Below are positions 60,089 through 64,000 of a stretch of DNA of 64,000 bases, one piece after another. Source of the stretch: Orbilia blumenaviensis (Eukaryota; Ascomycota; Orbiliomycetes; Orbiliales; Orbiliaceae); assembly GCA_036872755.1 (NCBI GenBank), contig JAVHNS010000002.1:1364001-1428000 (forward strand). The letters are read 5' to 3'. Under the pieces are notes generated by a model. The model saw nothing but the letters and a program-made list of their open reading frames with translations, had not been told where the DNA came from and searched no databases. Made by a program: the position numbers and the translations under genes. Within the stretch, counting starts at the first letter, position 1. Each line of letters starts with the position of its first letter.

Positions 60089-63000
60089 ATGAGCAGCCAT
60101 CTTTGGCGCGCCTACTTCGAGAATGACTTGGAGAAGTTTAGAAGTCTTTTGGGTCTATCCGAAGATAGGACCGGAGGGACCAATGAATATACCACCGGGT
60201 CTTTAACGAATGAATCGCCCTTCGACCTGTCATCACCACTGAGGAAACAGTCCACATTTACGGGATATAATGCAATACCTAACGCTGAGCCTAAGGTCAT
60301 TACCTTGAATCGGTTCCAAATAAACTCGAGACTTCCTGCCAATATTATTGCAAATCCTTTAGCACCTGCTACAGGCCTTACACTACTCCATCATGCTGCG
60401 ACAGCAAATAAGCTTGATTTTGTAGAGGCGCTTTTGAACCACCCTCAAACGGACTTGTTTCTTCAGGATTTTGAGTCCGGTTGGACGGCTTTGCATCGGT
60501 GAGTTAGAGCTAGCACCGATATCCGGGCCTTCTTACTAATATTCATTACCGCCCAGTGCCCTATATTTCGGTAATATAAGTGTAGCAAAGCAAATCATGT
60601 CAAAGAATGATGGAATAGGCCTGGTCAAAATTAAAGATAGGGAAGGAAATTCACCGTTTGAGTTGTTCGAATCAACGATCAAAGGAGAAGCAACAAAGCA
60701 CGGAGTTAAACCCGATACTACTGATGAATTCGACTTCGACGATTCCTCTGACGTAGGAGGCATAGAACTTGAAGAATTAGACCTCGAGGTGGGCGAATTC
60801 AAAGGAGAATACCTTGGAGATGAAGCTTTTATATGGGGAAGCAACAAGAACGTATCTCTTGGGTTCAGCGATGGCGACAACCGGCAATTCCCTGAGCGGA
60901 TGCCAATACCGAGACCAAGCTCTGGTGGATCTCAGGATGCGTTAGTCACACTTGCTCCTACGTATGTTAAGGATGTGCAGTTAGCGAAGTTTCACTCCGC
61001 TATGATCACGACCGCATCTTCGAATAACCTCTATGTATGCGGGCACGGACAGGGTGGAAGGCTTGGTTTAGGCCACGAGTCTACGGAATTCACCTTCAAG
61101 CGAGTGCAGCTTCCTCGAAGAGTGCGCACAGTTGCATTAGGCCAAGATCATACTGTGGCCGTACTTGAAAATGGCGACGTTTTTACTTGGGGAGCTGGAA
61201 GACATGGACAGCTGGGATATCCAGCGAACATCGATAAGAATGACAAAGAGGAATACCAGCTCATCCCACGACAGGTTTTCACAAACCTGCGTAAAGAGAG
61301 GATCATAGGCGCGGCTGCCTCAAAGCACCATTCGGTGGTGCACACCATCGACACCATATTCGTCTTTGGAAAGAACGAAGGCCAGCTAGGTTTAATCGAT
61401 GCCGACTCAAGAACGTTAGAATCACAAACATCCCCACGGAAGGTTGTGGCGGCTGCTTTAACCGAGCAGCCAATATCAATGATCACGGCCACAGACAAGG
61501 CCACGGCAATTCTTCTTGAAAACCACGATGTTTGGGTTCTTATGAATTTTGGGATCATGAAGCTTACGTTCCCTTTTGAACGGTTCCCAAACACGGGTAT
61601 CAAACCCACGAGGCCGACGTCAAAATACCAGAGCAGGCCAAACTTCATTACCAAAATCAGCTCCGGGGGGAATACAGTTGCTGCACTGGCCAGGATGGGG
61701 GATGTTTTTACAATTAATGTTGAAAAATCAACAGCCACCACTACAAGAACACTGCCTATACCACAGCGTATCTGGTCTCTGAGGAAACGACACATGGCAG
61801 TTAGAGATGTTGATGTCGGACAAGAGGGCGCTGTGATCATTTGCACCGAATCTGGAAGTGTGTGGCAGAGAACTCGACGTAGTAAAGTTAAAGAGATACA
61901 AAGTTCAGGAGGCACTTCGTCGGCAGTACCCACGGCCCCGCGGTTCCTGGACCGGGCAAAGGACTACAAGTTTTCCCGAGTCCCTGGTTTGGCACATATT
62001 GCGGGAGTCCGGAGTAATGCATTTGGTTCATTTGCGGCCATCCGACGAGACGTTGATATACTTAAAACGCAACTCAAACTTCGCGAACCAACCCTATGGG
62101 ATGATTTGGGATCTTTATTGTCATTCCATGACGACCTCAACCAGATGACTGGGGACAAGGATAACGTTGAAGAAACCCCGAAATTGGACCTAAATGACTT
62201 ACGAGAGCGGGCTATGGGTTGGTTCCTACAGAAAGACTTTATAAGTGTTTTGAAGGAAACCATCCACGAAATGGACCTAACTGAATATGACACCGTCATA
62301 AGGTCTACTGAGTTAGACGAGTTGGGGATTAGTGTTCCTGCGCATTCTTTTATGCTAACGGGTCGTTGTTCACAACTACGATCCCTGTTCGCAAAGGCGA
62401 TGGAATTTCGCAGTGTTCGTCACGAAAGCATTGTTGAGTTATACCACCAACCTGGTGGTACCTTCGACTTAACATTCAGAGGGATCAATTGGTTTTCGCT
62501 TCTCATCTTTATATTCTATTTGTATAAGGACGTCATCGTTACGGTCTGGACAAAATTCAGCAAGAACAAAGAGCAAATGCTGCTCTTCCAGCGAGTACGA
62601 GCGGATCTTGGTCTCCTTGCCAATCAACTTGGTTTACAGCAGCTTGCTGCAGTCACATCTGGACTTTATTCGACCAAATTCACTCTCGACGCAGACTTTG
62701 AAGAGGCACTCGCTGATCCATTCTTTTCAGCAACTGGTGATATGCTTCTTGAATTGAAAGATGATACTATCAAGGTCCACAGCTCCCTTTTGTGTGCAAG
62801 ATGCTCCTTCTTCGATGCTCTCTATCATGGGGGTTCAGGACGATGGCTTGCGACGAGGAAAGAGGAAGAAGAATATGCCGCCGACCAACTGATTCGAGTC
62901 GATATGAAGCATGTTACATTTGAGACGATGAATATAGTCCTAAAATTCCTCTACTCTGACAAATCTTTGCATTTGTTCGATTCTGCAAACGCGGCCGAGG

Positions 63001-64000
63001 ATGGTGTGGATGCGTTTATCGATCTTGTTATTGACGTCCTCAGCGTCGCAAATGAATTGATGCTTGATCGACTAGTGGAAATTTGCCAGAGAGTCATCGG
63101 CCGATTTGGTAAGTTATTGAAGGCCCCACTGTACTGGGTAGTTATGTGCTAACAGGTACACAGTCAACACTCGAAATGCAACTTCCATTCTAGCCGCTAT
63201 CTCTGAGTCTTCAGTCTCGACATTCAAAGATGTGTGCCTTGAATATATCTTCCGAAATCTTGACACTATGATGGAAACCCGTGCGCTCGATGAATTTGAT
63301 GAGGACTTGATGGCAGAGCTTGATGAAGCTGTTAAAGAACGACAATTAGCGTACATGCCATTTAGTCGAAGTGGTCGTGCGGAAGCTGACCTGCTCGAAA
63401 GGCATCCTCATCTTGCTGCCTCGGCGGAAAGCGAACAGCAAGCACTGGTACAATTGCTAGAAGGCGGGCCGATAAACACTTCGGCTACAGAAGCAGATCT
63501 TACAGGCTCTCCGGCTTCTTATAGACAGTCTTCTAGTTTTCGTGCTGGAAGCTATGAAAAGCAAAAGCGTCGGCGATCATCTAAGTCGGGCCAAGAAAGG
63601 CCACCAACTAAAACGCCGCCCCTTCTCCCGGTTCAAGGGAGTGAGCTTATATTCGATATGGACGATGAGGACCCCGGTTCAAAGTCAAGAAAAACGCCCA
63701 TCTCCCAAAGTCCTGCACTCAATCGAAATAGTTCGTACGGCCTGGCTACAACGCCCAAGACAGATGTGTGGTACGACTGCAAGGGTAAACAAATTGATAA
63801 AGATGGGACACCTACCAGTCCAAACCAAGGAGGACCCTCAAGTCAGGCTGCGCTAAATGAGACGGGTCCCAAAACTTGGTCACAGGGATCTGGAATACAA
63901 TCGAGTAAGCTTGACATGCGGGAGATCATGACCCAGGCCTCAAAGAATAGGACTAGCAATCTTTCTCTCGGCTTATCGGCATCAATTGATACAGCGGCTG
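60089..64000 (+). CDS. Ankyrin-RCC1-BTB protein (IBTK/Btb-like), partial at right edge
   Basis: A probable cullin-3 substrate adaptor. The visible exons are 60089-60498, 60557-63108 and 63164 to the window end (about 1,266 residues, no stop reached). Order: an ankyrin-type region at about 95-160 (GLTLLHHAATANKLDFVEALL, SGWTALHRALYFGN); RCC1-type repeats at about 220-500 (AFIWGSNKNVSLGF, LYVCGHGQGGRLGLGH, VFTWGAGRHGQLGY, IFVFGKNEGQLGL); then two BTB/POZ segments at about 705-800 (VPAHSFMLTGRCSQLRSLF) and 860-985 (IKVHSSLLCARCSFFDALY). A low-complexity Ser-rich, basic C-terminus (KQKRRRSSKSG) follows. This layout matches human IBTK and fission yeast Btb-type proteins. The start ATG is the first in a long open frame and precedes a natural N-terminus. 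Confidence 0.9.

Overview
The window comes from a filamentous ascomycete (Pezizomycotina). Its genes carry many short introns of about 50-120 bases with GT-AG ends and CTAAC/CTAAT branch points, and the set (fungal phytochrome, Fmp52, DUF2433 protein, Ncr1, Kap123, UstYa/DUF3328 family, PL1 pectate lyase) is typical of that group. The class cannot be fixed from this sequence; a helotialean (Leotiomycetes) plant-associated fungus is a guess. No rRNA, tRNA, CRISPR array or intact transposon was seen. Exon boundaries were placed by eye from splice consensus and reading phase. They are phase-consistent for every gene reported as intact, but none has transcript support.

Layout. 1-1,970: no recognisable gene. 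1,971-6,413 (-): a 12-exon gene for a ~1,229-residue coiled-coil protein of unknown function with low-complexity repeats. 8,028-8,750 (-): a small LAMTOR1/Meh1 (Ego1)-like lipidated protein. 8,751-14,681: 5.9 kb without a supportable gene. 14,682-19,013 (-): a fungal phytochrome hybrid histidine kinase. 22,024-25,487 (+): a SNF2-family ATPase. 27,552-28,739 (+): a secreted pectate lyase. 29,583-32,993 (+): the Kap123/importin-4 type karyopherin.

The stretch from 33.3 to 42.5 kb has an accessory look. It holds a UstYa-like (DUF3328) gene with a frameshift between its two HxxHC motifs, an unrecognised 138-residue secreted protein (36,135-36,677), a protein-kinase-like gene of the FunK1 kind (36,947-38,635), and a secreted, membrane-anchored Kelch protein (40,169-42,523).

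From 42.6 kb to the right edge the genes are conserved housekeeping ones: a dienoyl-CoA isomerase-type enoyl-CoA hydratase (-), a TMEM184/Ost-alpha family membrane protein (+), the NPC1 orthologue Ncr1 (-), a DUF2433 metallophosphoesterase-like protein with an RGG tail (-), Fmp52 (-), and an ankyrin-RCC1-BTB protein (+) that runs off the right edge.

Themes: sterol and vacuolar membrane biology (LAMTOR1/Meh1, Ncr1, possibly TMEM184), light sensing (phytochrome), nuclear transport and chromatin (Kap123, SNF2), and plant-surface or secreted functions (pectate lyase, small secreted protein, Kelch protein). The genes are mostly unrelated neighbours and not an operon-like unit. The 33-42 kb block is the best place to look for undescribed biology.
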